NCBI GenBank assembly: GCA_949317995.1 | Contig: OX439036.1 | Span: forward strand, 25,565,854-25,629,853 | Origin: Acholoe squamosa | Taxonomy: Eukaryota; Annelida; Polychaeta; Phyllodocida; Polynoidae | Reading direction: 5' to 3' | Length of the DNA: 64,000 nt | Part shown: one piece after another, positions 33,868-45,155 of the stretch | Numbering within the stretch: the first letter of the stretch is position 1 | Layout: each line of letters opens with the position of its first letter | Notes under the pieces: model-generated | Database searches by the model: none | What the model was told of the DNA's origin: nothing | The model's input: the letters and a program-made list of their open reading frames with translations, nothing else | Position numbers and translations under genes: made by a program

Positions 33868-35710
33868 ATGAAAATGGATCATCATATCTGTAAAAATTGT
33901 TTCAAAAAATTTAAAAGGGTGTACAATTATGACAGACACATGGAAAAATGTAGGGTAATACCTAAATTTTGTCCTCTATGCGACAAAGGAAAGTGCAAAA
34001 AAATCACCTGTCAACGCGAATCTCTGGACGGAGTGACTATTCCTCTGATAATACGCACTTTACCGGAGGGTGAGGAAATGTTCACCAGGTTTGATCATCA
34101 GGGACTTACCCACGTTCGAGAACTTGTTCGATATACAAATAGGGGTTTACACCACCCGTACAGTGAGAGGTCAGAACCTGAAAAACCGAGTTACCCTGAT
34201 CAGTCCACCTTCCAAAACATCGGCCGAAAGACTCTCTAAGACCCCTTTAGAGTGGTTACGCTACATGGAGTGCACCAACAGCATGAAACTTCGCCACGCT
34301 TTCAATGGAGGGGAGATATCTCTAGGTTGCCGAATAATTCGCGTAGACGGTTTTCACCCACCCTCAAATACCGTTTTCCAATTTCACGGGTGTTGGTTTC
34401 ACGCTCATGAGTGCATACCGCTGCGCAGATATTTGTGTACTTCACACAGGGATGAGAAACATGACAGAACAGCTAGAGTGACCTCTTACTTAAAAGCTCT
34501 AGGTTACAAGTTGATCATCGTATGGGAGTGTGAATGGAGAAAGATGAAACACCAGGATCCGCAGGTTATGGTGTCCGAACAACACTGGAAGTTCGACGAC
34601 TTGAAAGCGGCTCGAAATCCCATGACATAGAGTGACATCATATCCTCTGTGAAAGACAGGAAAATGTTCGGTTTGATTCAAGTGGACATTACTACTCCTC
34701 CTCAGCTATGTAAATACTTCAAAGAAATGACTCCTGTTTTCAAGAACGTGACCATTTCGAAATCCGACATAGGAACTCACATGACAGACTTTGCGAACAA
34801 CGAAAACCTGAGGAACGCTCCTCAGAGATCCTTGATAGGTAGTTACCACGGAAAAAAGATTCTCTTGGGAACACCTCTTCTTAAGTGGTATTTGGATCAT
34901 AGTTTAATAGTCACAGAAGTGCAGATGTTCATAGAATACTTTCCTAGACGACCCTTCGCCGGTTTCGCAGACAAAGTAACCGCGGCGCGAAGACGTGGTG
35001 ATGTAAACGCATACGAGAAAATTCTGTCAGACTGTTACAAGTTGATGGGAAACACCACGTACGGTAAAAGAATTTGCAACAAAGAAAAACACACCACTGT
35101 GAAATACACTAGAGGTCGAAACTTCGAATTATTGACCAATTCATGGCGGTTCAAAAAGGGTGCAGAGTTGAGCACAGATCTCTTTGAAGTCGAACTGCAA
35201 CCGAAAACAGTCAGGAACAATCTTCCTATTCAAATAGGATTCATGGTGTACCAGTACGCCAAGTTGAAAATGTTAGAATTTTAGTTCAACTTTTTGGATA
35301 AATTTATCGATCGACACGATCTCAGCGGCGAATTGTTGGACCAACTCGTGAAACCCGACCTGAGAGAATCGTACTTTAGAGAGAAATGAAACTGGATTCC
35401 AACAGTGATGTGCGATGACCACTTAGAGCTTTTCGTAAAGATAAAAACCCAAGGTGTCAAAGAATGGATCCCCCTCGCTTGTTGTCAGAAACAATACGTT
35501 CACGATCAGAGAACTCCGGGTCTTTTCAAATCCGAGTGGGAGGGTGATGGAATTCTAAGTCTGAACTCCAAGACTTACATTTGCTACGATAAAGACTCGA
35601 TAGGTGAAAGAAAATCAAAGAAATGGAGTGCAAAGGGTGTCATAAAAAACAAAACGTTCAAGAACCCAAAGACTTCTTGGATGTTCATTTACACGAGAAA
35701 AAGGGACTGA
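33868..35710 (+). pseudogene. Protein-primed-type family-B DNA polymerase relic
   Basis: The ATG at 33,868 starts a C2H2-like finger (C-x2-C ... H-x3-C in CKNCFKKFKRVYNYDRHMEKC) followed by more Cys pairs. The frame then shifts near 34,135. From there DNA_pol_B_2-type blocks follow in one frame: WLRYMECTNSMKLRHAFNGG, VDGFHPPSNTVFQFHGCW, WECEW, then LIGSYHGKKILLGTPLLKWY, KLMGNTTYGK (motif B region) and NNLPIQIGFMVYQYAKLKML. In-frame stops lie at 34,628, 35,282 and 35,387. At 35,320/35,321 the sequence passes from a DRHD block directly to LSGELLDQLV, so the segment that should carry the catalytic motif C (two-Asp metal site) is absent. RTPGLFKSEWEG and SKTYICY follow. The type and N-terminal finger fit Polinton/adintovirus polymerases, which replicate linear genomes by protein priming. 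Clearly dead. Confidence 0.9.
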
Positions 35711-36024
35711 GTTACTTATATTTGAAGCGTCGCGTACATTCTGACGAAGTGACAATGAGTCCTTTAGAGTTATGAAAATAAAAAAAAATATAATGAATTT
35801 TTTTACATTACTGTAAAGGGAAAAAAATGTAGATGTAGATAAGCCGGTGAGATAATATCCTTTGTTGTTGTATTAACTTCATCTACTACGTCCACCGACT
35901 TACCTCGTGTATCAGTGTTGAAAAAAAAACACAAGACAATGTGTAATTGCGATCCCATTTTCACTTGGGAAATAATAGATGCATCAGATGTTTTGTTCTT
36001 TAAGGCCCCCGTTGTTAAACCAAG
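35711..36024. other. Non-coding spacer
   Basis: A+T-rich, several poly-A runs. Nothing recognised. Confidence 0.6.
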
Positions 36025-36636
36025 GTGTTAATTTCAGTCATTTCTAATGTTGTATTTGATTCATTGAGTGTGTGTTTCAAAGATGCATTTCAAAGAGTGG
36101 TTGGTACCACCAAAGATAGAGCTATAGGAGTATATCAATTCCATAATGAGAACACATGTGCTTTCGTCAAAAGGCGATATATGATAGAATCGATCAACAT
36201 CTTGCTTTCTCTCTTGGAAGAGAGCTCAGACTTCTTGAGAAAGATGTGTCATTGTTCAAAGGGAACATTCGACTCTTTTTCTCAAAAGTGTGTCGACCGA
36301 ATGTTGTGTAGCAAAGTTCCTTACCCAGGTGTACCAGCTGCTCAACTGAGAAGTATCATGTCCAGACAAACTGAATGGAGTACTCGGTATAGCACTTCAG
36401 TGGATTTCACTTCTAATATCAATGAGATGTGGATAGGAAATATGGCTTACACCTATCCTTCATTTCAAGAGGGTACTAGCTCCAAAGTTGTACACCAAGA
36501 TTACACCATATACAGTCTGAATTATGACAAACAAAAGTTGAATGTGTACATCTCAATGTGTGGGTTCTGTCATGTTCCTCTCCGATATTCGACTATGTTA
36601 AATAGAGTGTGTGAACTTGTATTTAGCAACTTGTAA
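36025..36636 (+). CDS. Uncharacterised Cys-rich Polinton ORF
   Basis: A 203-codon open frame with no homology that I recognise. It has no ATG at the start (GTG at 36,025), and a TTTCAG just before could be a splice acceptor. The first internal ATG is at 36,181. Cysteines cluster around MCHCSKGTFDSFSQKCVDRM and MCGFCHVPL. Length and composition look protein-like, and it ends 60 bases before the right TIR. In autonomous Polintons this end can hold structural or accessory genes; no claim is made here. Confidence 0.45.
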   Translation: MLISVISNVVFDSLSVCFKDAFQRVVGTTKDRAIGVYQFHNENTCAFVKRRYMIESINILLSLLEESSDFLRKMCHCSKGTFDSFSQKCVDRMLCSKVPYPGVPAAQLRSIMSRQTEWSTRYSTSVDFTSNINEMWIGNMAYTYPSFQEGTSSKVVHQDYTIYSLNYDKQKLNVYISMCGFCHVPLRYSTMLNRVCELVFSNL

Positions 36637-36696
36637 ATAATAAAGTGTTAATATTATTTATCAAAATAAAAAAAATAAAAAATAAATTTGTTTGTT

Positions 36697-37304
36697 AAGT
36701 TTTTATTTTTAGTCTACCCGCCCCTACCCAAGGGGTGGGTTTCCAAAAAGGAAAAGGGGGCCCCCACCCAAGGCCCCCCCAATCCAATGGTGCCCCCAAA
36801 GGCCCCCCACCCCAAGGCCCCGCTCCCCAAATGTTTTTTCTTTTTTTTTCTTGGCAAGCTTTCAGCTTTCCTTTTTTTATTTATATAAAAAAGATCTCAC
36901 TATAGTCACACCCTTATCTACATAATAAACCACACCTCTTTATGCTAATAAGGTCACATAACTACTTGCTTGCACACAGCTGATGGTATGACATGTGGAC
37001 AGCCAACCAATCAGAGGTCTCCATTTTGGCAAAAAAAAATTTAAAAAACAGAGTCACGTCACCAACTTCAAATTTCCCACCAAAATGACGACCTCTGATT
37101 CATCCATTCAAATTAGGGTCATGTGACCTTATTTGAATAATAGAGGTCACGTGGCCTAAACAGCCAGCCAATCAGAGGGTGCCATTTTGGCGGCACACCA
37201 CATTTGAATTTCCCGCCAAAAGGGAGGCCTCTGATTGGCTGCATCCCCAGTGAGTAATATCCTTAGATTAGCTATAGTACCATTACGATACATACTATAC
37301 TACT
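36697..37304 (-). repeat. Right TIR of Polinton
   Basis: Inverted copy of the left TIR with one unit of the 84-bp internal duplication missing. Ends at 37,304; next six bases are TATGTC. The octamer seen in the left TIR is altered here (ATTCAAAT). Confidence 0.88.
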
Positions 37305-38740
37305 TATGTCTCATTACTTCATTATAATCATAACTGTAATGTGAATTAAATCTAAATTTAGTTAAATCATGGCATATTGAATAAGCCCTTTAGTCAACGT
37401 GAGAAGTAGAGCCTTTCTACAATACCTCGAAACAGCAGGTAGAACCACCACTGGTGTATAAACTATATATAATACTGACACAATGAATACACTGTCAATT
37501 GTCATGTATAGCAAATTTTTAAAGTTGACAAAAGAACATGTTAACACCAAACAAAGCTTTACTTTTCGATTTGTATGGCTTGCTAACGTTTTCTTTTTAG
37601 CTCTTTTCAGCATGCATAAAACCTTTTTTGGCAAAAAAACAAAGAAGCAAAACGTTTCAACTGTTCAAAACCATAAGTCGTGAGTTTCAAGGAGTCGGTG
37701 TACTGCAAGCTCACAAGCGTCACTCTCAGACTAAATATCCTCGATGCAATTTTTATAAAATAATATTTTCGACAAAAGTAGTTCTATGGCATAGGGACAG
37801 TATCATTGGGCTGTTGTTTTTTTTCAAATTATATCAGAGCTTGGAGTATGTTATCATGGTTTGTATGTCCTTACTTATTTGGTTCGAGATTAATGCTAGA
37901 TCACGTGACCACGATGGGCGGTACCATGTGACTACGCTGACTCCTTGATGTCTACCGTTCAAAATGTATTATGCCACTGGAAGGTGTTTTTCCACATAGG
38001 TATTAATTATACACATATAGAGGCTCAAATGTGGGACCTATGTGGAGAAAATATTTGAAAAGAAAGAAATTGTTTTTAAAAGGGCTCCGTGTAGGGTCCG
38101 TATATTAAAGCTTAATATACGGAAATTATTTGATATATCCAGATTTTTTTTATGTGGAAGCCAGGCTTAATTGCTAAAATGGACAGAATCCAGTCTATAT
38201 TCCAGAAAGCCCCCTAGGGAATTCCCTGAATGATGTCACACATGTGGCAATGACGTCACACATGCGAGAAATTTCTCAAAAGGTGCCGTATGTGGATAAA
38301 GTGATGTGCGGAATGGGTAGGGGGGTAGGGAGATGGAATGGTGGGGGTGGGTATGGCCCGTTGGGTATTAGTATATTGAAATTTGATGTTTTAGCATAGA
38401 ATAGGGAAAGCCATACCTCATGTAGATCTGTACATTATAAAAAGAGAGGCAGCACTATACCTGAGATTTGTGTTTCAGCAGTGGGGTAAATTTCATTCTC
38501 ATCTCTATAGGTGTATGTGTTTGTCACAATCTTATGTGATCCTCTGTACATGTATACCTAAATTTTGGTTTTAAAAAATCAACGGGTACGTCAAATAGGT
38601 ACATTGCATGGATTTCTGCACAGGTATGGCATGTAGTTGCTTTATTAAACACCAAGGATATTGTGGATTATAGATCAGAGTGATATCTATGGTACAGTAA
38701 AAACGCCAGGAACACCTTCAAGGTCAATCAAGCTGGCCTG

Positions 38741-39047
38741 GGTTGCACCTTATGTCCAAGGTAAATGGAAAAAAATTAATTGTTAGATCCTTTAGAGAAC
38801 AGATTTTAATATTGGATCCACTGTTCAGAGATGCTGCCCTTGAATGGTTAGAGCTCTTAAAGAGACCCAGTGGTGAGAAAGTTGGTCCCACAGTGCAATG
38901 TACATCTGCCAAGCCACGTTATCACTAACCCTTTAAGAGCTCTAACCATTCAAGGGCAGCATCTTTGAACCGTGGATCCAATATTAAAAGCTGTTCTCAA
39001 AAGGATCTAACAATTAATTTCTCCATTTACCTTGGGCATAAGGTGCA
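38741..39047. repeat. Large palindrome, ~120-bp arms
   Basis: The arm 38,741-38,862 (GCACCTTATGTCCAAGGTAA ... GTTAGAGCTCTTAAAG) is inverted at about 38,930-39,047 with few differences and a 70-base loop. It would form a strong hairpin. Probably a fold-back MITE nested in the larger element. Confidence 0.8.
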
Positions 39048-39161
39048 CTCTCATCTCATTCTATCATTTAAACCAACCTACAGACCTATAAAATGACACA
39101 TATGGAGGAAAATGGGCCATATATAAGATACCACCTGCCCTAGAGCAGGTGGCATTCAGTG

Positions 39162-39292
39162 AACAAGTAACCAATGGATAACTGATGACGAGTGGGGGTT
39201 ATCGACGGATAATAAGACGAGGCCGTAGGCCGAGTCTTATTATCGTTGATAACCCCCACGAGTCATCAGTTATCCATTGACTACTTATTTTA
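39162..39292. repeat. Palindrome with GGTTATC/GATAACC core
   Basis: CAATGGATAACTGATGAC ... GGGGGTTATCGACG ... ATAATAAGAC, loop GAGGCCGTAGGCCGAG, then the inverted arm to about 39,285. A similar GGTTATC palindrome lies at 39,994-40,075. Confidence 0.75.
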
Positions 39293-39484
39293 TACCACGA
39301 AACCAATAAATAATCAATATAATACCAATAAATTCAATTTGAAAACAAAAATTATTCCCCCTCCCCGGGACTCGATCGAAGCCAGCCATAGTGTGTGTAC
39401 ACAGGTACATACACCTCCTTCCCCGGCAGCGGACAGCGAGAGCGGCCGTCTCGGCTCGGACAGGCAGCCAGCGGCACACGGCTA

Positions 39485-39656
39485 AAGATTTCAATGCGTC
39501 TCGCGGTTATGTTTGTGTATAATACACCTCTGCGCCCGGCAGCGGACAGCGACAGCGCACACGGCGAAAAAAGATTTCAATGCGTCTCGCTGTTATGTTT
39601 GTGTATAATACACCTCTGCGCCCGGCAGCGGACAGCGACAGCGCACACGGCGAAAA
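39485..39656 (+). repeat. 86-bp tandem duplication
   Basis: A unit starting AAGATTTCAATGCGTCTCGC occurs at 39,485 and again at 39,571, with a degenerate partial unit before it. G+C-rich compared with its surroundings. Confidence 0.8.
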
Positions 39657-39663
39657 AAAATGC

Positions 39664-39738
39664 GCCCGGGCCGGGAAACGATCCATGTACCTCTCACGGC
39701 TGAGCGCAAAGCGCTAACCGCTAGGCCACCGCGTCTCC
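39664..39738 (-). mobile_element. tRNA-derived SINE head
   Basis: On the minus strand, A box TGGCCTAGCGG (plus 39,718-39,728) and a degenerate B box GGATCGTTTCC (plus 39,674-39,684), separated by a Ser/Leu-type extended region; followed by an A-rich tail. Degenerate, not a functional tRNA. Confidence 0.6.
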
Positions 39739-39867
39739 TCCTTCTGCAGCCGTCTCGACTTGGATTGATTTGAATGCGTCCCGTGGTTATGTACGATTGG
39801 TACACACGCCTCGGCGCTCGGCTAGGATTCCTTTGTTTGGTTTAGTTCTAGCCAACCACCTCTCGTC

Positions 39868-39945
39868 GGTCTCTGTGGCGCAGTGCATAGGGTGTTAGGC
39901 TACGGACCTGAGATTGCAGGTTCGACCCCTACCATGGCAATGAAA
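39868..39945 (+). mobile_element. tRNA-derived SINE head
   Basis: A box TGGCGCAGTGC (39,876-39,886) and a perfect B box GGTTCGACCCC (39,919-39,929) with normal tRNA spacing. The 3' acceptor strand does not pair with the 5' end, so this is a SINE promoter head. It resembles the SINE at 5,105-5,172. Confidence 0.7.
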
Positions 39946-39993
39946 TATTCCGTTGGTTTTAACATGTAACATATGACATGGAGGGACATGAGG

Positions 39994-40075
39994 TTATCAA
40001 TGTAAGGCGTGCGGTTATCCAGGATAACCACACGCCTTACATGGATAACCGCACTCCTTACATTGATAACCGCAC
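39994..40075. repeat. Nested GGTTATCC palindromes
   Basis: AATGTAAGGCGTGCGGTTAT and its inverse GATAACCACACGCCTTACAT meet across a 2-base centre; a third partial copy follows. Confidence 0.8.
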
Positions 40076-40939
40076 GCCTTCCAAAATTGATGTTACAGCC
40101 TATAGGGTGTGCAATATCGACAGATATGTGGATGGGGATAGACCCCAAAAAGCACTGTGTAAGCCAGAAATCGTGGTATAATGCTCTATAAACTGACCTT
40201 ATGTGGAATTTTCATTTTCCGTATCTTGACCAAAAACACCTTTTTGTCCATATCTGGATGCGGAACTCCGTATCCACTGCGATAGGATGTGGAAATCTGA
40301 ACAAAAACGGTTTTTAGATGAGGTGTCTCGTTATCAAGTATTATATCAGGTTTATATGGATTCCAAAGATAATAGAGAGGGGACGGGATAGACTGAAATA
40401 TCCAGAGCTCTAACCTACATATAAGCCGCAGACATTCTTATGGTTATAATGGTCATGATTCAGTGGAAGACAGTGATGAAATGTACATCCATCCTGGCTG
40501 CTTGGTATAAGCCTATAAGGGCTTTAGACCTTTTAGCATGAAATGATCATGTATTCTGCCATGGTGCTTATCTCACCCACCTGTTTGCACCCCCCCCCCC
40601 CACTAAGAAAAAAAGGTTCCATATGTGTGCTGTATCATCTCCCAACCTGCCTATATAATTTCCGTATGAGTGACGTCATTTTGGGGATTTCCTAAGGGGT
40701 TCCCTGGAATGTAGACTGGATTCTGCCCTTAAACATGGCTTCCACATAAAAAAATCTGAATATATCAATTAATTTCCGTATATTAAGCTTTTATATACGG
40801 ACACTACACGGAGGCCTTTTAAAAACAATTTTTTTCTTTTCAAATGATTTTACCACATAGGTCCCGCATTTGACACTCCGCATATAGATATAAAACACCT
40901 ATATATATAGATGTGGAAAAACAGCCTCACTGCTGGTGG

Positions 40940-42350
40940 AATTCTATATGGAGGATTTTAGCATTGTATTGCATGATACTCACAGAGGCTGCCTGCTTTA
41001 TTGGAGGATGATATATTTAATGCCTATCTACACCATTCCTGCATTACCAAGTTAGCTACATATTTCTAGAATGAATGCAACACCACTGAAGGGCATCTAT
41101 AAGTCGCTTGTATACAACACACTGTTTTGTTTGATGGGTTGCCTCTTGTATCCACTCAATATGAAATGGGTCTCAGATGTAGCAAGATATCACAAAATGA
41201 TAACTCATTCCTCGATCCCATAGATACCAAGAGATAGAAATTAGGGGCTAATGTTCAAAGTATTTAGCTGTCATGGATGACTGTATGTCACACAATGTAT
41301 CTTTGTCGGCTCTAGGAGGTTCCCCCTGGACTTCTCCCACATCCCCTCCTCCATTAAGTTTTAAAAACAATGATCCTAACTTGACCATAGTCCTATCCCT
41401 AACCCGAACTAAGATCCATTTATCTAGCATACAGAAAACGTATACCACTCCAGACTCCAATGTATCATAGATGTAAGGGGGATTCCTGGGGGGGGGGTCC
41501 AGGGGAAGAATATCCGATCCAAATTTATGTTATGGCATAGAAAGTTCAAAAGCATAGAGCTCCCTACATTTTGAAAGCGTTGGGATGAGACACTAAGAAA
41601 TGTAGATTGGCAAGAGCCAGCACCATGATTGAAGGCCCATTGAACTGCCCTTGTTTTGCATTACTCCAGGCGTAAACAGGCTAAAGGAACAGTGTACTGT
41701 CGTCCCCATCTATGAGAAAACTTAAAATTTGACGGGATGTTTAAGTGTTTGTTATAATTTACAATTTCTGAAGTACATTAGGCACAAAGGGCACATTTTT
41801 ATCCCTTTTCAATGCGATTTTCTCAATGATGCCTCAAATGCAGTAGCCGTCATCACAATGGGTTGGAGATATTTCATGTTTTTTCTGGTGCACTGTTTAG
41901 TATGGTGTCTGCCTTGTTGAATAATTCATGAAGATATAGTCATCTCATTTGTGGCTGTACCATCTTGGTTAACGTGGTGGTGAGCATGTATAACAGCCCT
42001 TGGGGGCAATCCACTTTTTTCTGCTTACATGCAAATGGCTGACAGTAAGTGAACTGTTGGTAATAGAAATAGTAATGTTTAATTAAGTAAGTGTTGTAGT
42101 AAGTGTAACGGAGTCGATGAGGCCCTCATGCTTCAAAATGATTTAAATTAAGCTGGCATACAGTGGTTCCATATGATGTGGCTATGACTAGGACTTTGCA
42201 AAATTGACTCGTGGGGTTCTTGCAGCGAAATTGTGCTGAGGTGCTAAAGGCCACGTTGGGTGAAGTGGCTTCATAAGGAGTGGGAACAGTTAGAAAACAG
42301 GCGAGAAAATGGGGGCGTCTCTTTTCTATTAACCACAAGATCTACCCATA
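40940..42350. other. No recognisable feature
   Basis: Mixed DNA with short chance ORFs and a poly-G run. Nothing supported. Confidence 0.5.
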
Positions 42351-42724
42351 AAGGTTGAATCCCACATGGCGAAAAATGCCTCAAACATTTCTGCGATTTT
42401 GAATCTCTTGCATTTTTGGGTCTTTCCCAAATTCGCAAGGGATACGACTGCAATAGTGGACATAGGACACAAGGATACTGTTATGCTTTATTGTGAAGAA
42501 TTTGTGATTTATTGTCCTGGTGAATGGGTATATCTGTGTCTGACATGTTTGATATCCTAAAATCGCAAGGATATAAAACCTTAGCGCAGTCTACAGGGTG
42601 ACTTTGATATTGCACAATGATCCTAGCACTCCTTTTGATGTAGGACACCAGAAAGACCATATAACACAATTAACAAAACCGCAGAGATATTTCAGGCATT
42701 TTTCGCCATGTGGGATTCGACCTT
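42351..42724. mobile_element. MITE with ~30-bp TIR
   Basis: AAGGTTGAATCCCACATGGC and the following GAAAAATGCCT are inverted at the right end, finishing 42,724. The 374-bp element has no coding capacity. Target duplication not resolved. Confidence 0.75.
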
Positions 42725-44127
42725 AAGAAACACTAATGCAAATGGTGCCATCCAAAACCCACTATGTTTGTCTCTGTCTGCACTTTTAGCTTTGCATTAG
42801 TGGACATTGATGCAGTCTATACGAAAGGTCCCCCCCCCATAGGCCATTCGGTCCTGCAGATCTTATTGTTCTGCAGGCCCGGACTGATTTTGGCAGGACT
42901 GGATTCCTCAAGATCATTATTGTTAAGAAAGAAATGACGAAAAACAATAATCAACTCACTACTCTAATAACTTACCCCTTTAAATCCCAATTAAAAATAA
43001 TGCCTTTTGTTTTAGGCTATAAAAACATTAATAATGGTTTGATTTGCAAGCCATGAAAACTAAAGTGTAGCCCAAGATTACAGCCAGACATTCGGTCCCA
43101 CGGTCATTTCTTCAGGCCCTGCAGTGATCAGCAATCCCACTGAACAGGACTTGAGTTGGGAACGTTCACAACTTGTTAGATTTATAACTCCTTTAAAATT
43201 TCATACCCTCGAGGCACTCTATAAACCTTCCCTTTAACACATCTTATTAAAGACACGCATTTGTCTATATTCACATTGGGTTATAAAGAATCATTTCCCA
43301 AGACAGAGATATGTCAGTGATTAATCCTGGCCTAACACAGCAGCACCCCAAGCTAGCAGGGGTGCCTGGGAGCCTAGTAACCATGAATTCGGGTCAAGTT
43401 GAATCAATTGGGAGTGTATCCTTCCATGTTGTAAGGAACTACTTAAGCAGGACTTTCCTCAGATAGAAAGACAGATTTGGAGGTCACTATTGTGGTAGTG
43501 GTTAAGACGGGAACTTCGTTTTTTACATAACGTTCACAACTTGGGCAAGGAACATGATTTTCCCTGGAAATTTGGACACGCCAGAACATTTTATACTCAA
43601 GAGAAAAAAACATGTCCAGTTCCTGGAAATATCCTGAGTCTTTCCTGGGAATATCCTGAGTCTTTCCCAAGAAATTCCCGAGCTATTCCAGAGGCTTAGG
43701 AAGCAAATCCTCATTTGGGGGGGGGCCCAGTGGATGACCTTGAATTGTCCGCTTTATCACGACGACACCTATACATATCTATGTAGAATTGATATACTGT
43801 AGAAGATTTATTTTTGGTGACTTTTAGGTCTGACTTGAGGCTCAAACCGCCATTTTTCCTATCGCATTAACATAAAGATCTATTCTGAAATTCAATATTT
43901 TGGATGCTTATGCATTTTATTATAAGGTCTTGACAAATTTTGGAGGGGGCCCAGACATACTCAGGCCCCGCCTGGTTTGTGATTGGGGGGCCCAGGCCCC
44001 CCTTGCCCCCCCCCTTTTCCTACACCCCTGCATTCTCGAGATCTAGTCGGGACTCGAGAAATTACTGAGTAATTCTTGAGATCTTGTTCAGTGGGATGGC
44101 CTTGGTCCTGTGAGTTTTCATATTGAC
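42725..44127. other. Low-complexity, nothing coding
   Basis: Includes short direct repeats (GAAATATCCTGAGTCTTTCC, about 43,625-43,680) and G/C homopolymer runs at 43,715 and 43,985-44,010. Confidence 0.55.
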
Positions 44128-44176
44128 TGTGACATTGATGGTGCCATTCATTTTTGAAAAGCATAGAAACAGGGCC
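44128..44176 (+). repeat. Short dispersed repeat (partner at 11,140)
   Basis: Same-orientation copy of the 11,140-11,186 block ending AGAAACAGGGCCCTGA. Confidence 0.5.
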
Positions 44177-44446
44177 CTGAAGTATCACAAACATTAATTA
44201 TATATCAGACAAAATGACGGTAGTATTGTCCGCGTGAACATTCTGATTCTGAGATATATAGCTGGCTATGGCGGACAAATCTGGAAGAAACTGATGTAGG
44301 TGTTGATGTGTGTGTTGCTCCCCTACTGCTAGCAATTCTGGATGTGTGCAAAAGAAGTCAAATATGTGTGGTAAAGGAGAGGAGAATCCATTGGAGGCAC
44401 TTCTATGGCAGCGGGATTCTATCTGTAGATACTCTCCAGGAAAGGC

Positions 44447-44560
44447 AGACAACATCTGCCAAATTATCTGGGTGTAAGGACAGTAATCCCATGGCCTAAT
44501 CCATCAGGGAGAGGAGCACGGCTAGGTGAGGGAATGTGAGTCTAGGATGGAGGCAGTACG
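44447..44560 (+). repeat. Dispersed repeat (partner at 21,087)
   Basis: Same-orientation similarity to 21,087-21,190 over about 100 bases. Confidence 0.5.
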
Positions 44561-44932
44561 GGGCTGCTATAAGTAGTATAAGGGAATGAACTGGGTACTC
44601 CTGATGCAACTCGAGAAGCCTATCAGTACATTTCATGTATAATAAGGAAATACCAAAGATTTACATCTATCATACAGTTGTACCTTTATTTGGATGATAT
44701 CAACAGGTCAGTTATAATTATTGTGTCATAATTAACTGACTACGCATGACTCATCATGGGGTTAATTCATCAATGTGAAAGAATATTCTTTCATTGGAAT
44801 GATGAGATTTATACTGTTTCAATGCTGAAAACAATACTTTCATTGAAACCAAAATATTTTATGAAAATCGTTTACAATTTTCACGGTATAAATCAATACA
44901 GCATGTTGTGAATTGCATCAAAACGATCAAGA

Positions 44933-45155
44933 GTTTTTTTCTCACAAACCAGATCTTTTTCAAACAAATGTTATGTCTTATAATTCTTTAACTTATGAAT
45001 CGCCATCTAGATATCATGTGAAACATGAAGAATTGAGAAAGATCCTTTTCTATCATAAGGCCCTTTTGGCACAACAAACAAACGTGTTTGGAATTGGAGA
45101 AATAGTTTCATGGACAATATCAAAAATGGTTTCACAGCTAATCTGGGCGGGATTC
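44933..45155 (+). repeat. 220-bp direct repeat, copy 1
   Basis: TTCTCACAAACCAGATC through GGTTTCACAGCTAATCTGGG is repeated at 45,619-45,838 with about 10 differences. The 84-codon ORF in this copy is interrupted in the other, so coding is not supported. Confidence 0.8.

Larger units (their letters stand above)
27196..37304 (+). mobile_element. Polinton/Maverick (adintovirus-like) element, decayed
   Basis: Long inverted terminal repeats (27,196-27,925 and 36,697-37,304) begin AGTAGTATAGTATGTATCG at both ends. Flanking hexamers TGTGTC (27,190-27,195) and TATGTC (37,305-37,310) differ by one base. A 5'-AG start and 6-bp target duplication are hallmarks of Polintons. The interior has a protein-primed-type family-B DNA polymerase relic, a possible PC4-like gene, an Ala/Leu-repeat ORF, a Cys-rich ORF, and a minus-strand death-domain and BIR cassette. 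A non-LTR retrotransposon has inserted at about 30.96-32.99 kb. No integrase, packaging ATPase, protease or major capsid gene is visible. At 10.1 kb it is shorter than typical Polintons (15-20 kb), so it is an internally deleted derivative. Confidence 0.88.
37973..40939. mobile_element. Long-TIR fold-back element
   Basis: About 270 bases at 37,973-38,260 are inverted at 40,668-40,939. Shared blocks include GGGACCTATGTGG, TTTGAAAAGAAA, AAGCTTAATATACGGAAATT, TTTTATGTGGAAGCCA and CAGAATCCAGTCTA. The interior has no transposase. It carries a 300-bp palindrome, two smaller palindromes, an 86-bp tandem duplication and two tRNA-derived SINE heads, so it has served as a landing site for other repeats or is a composite. 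Confidence 0.7.

Noticed and set aside
39876-39940. Functional tRNA gene
   Set aside because: Both Pol III boxes are good but the acceptor stem does not close, so a SINE head is the better call.
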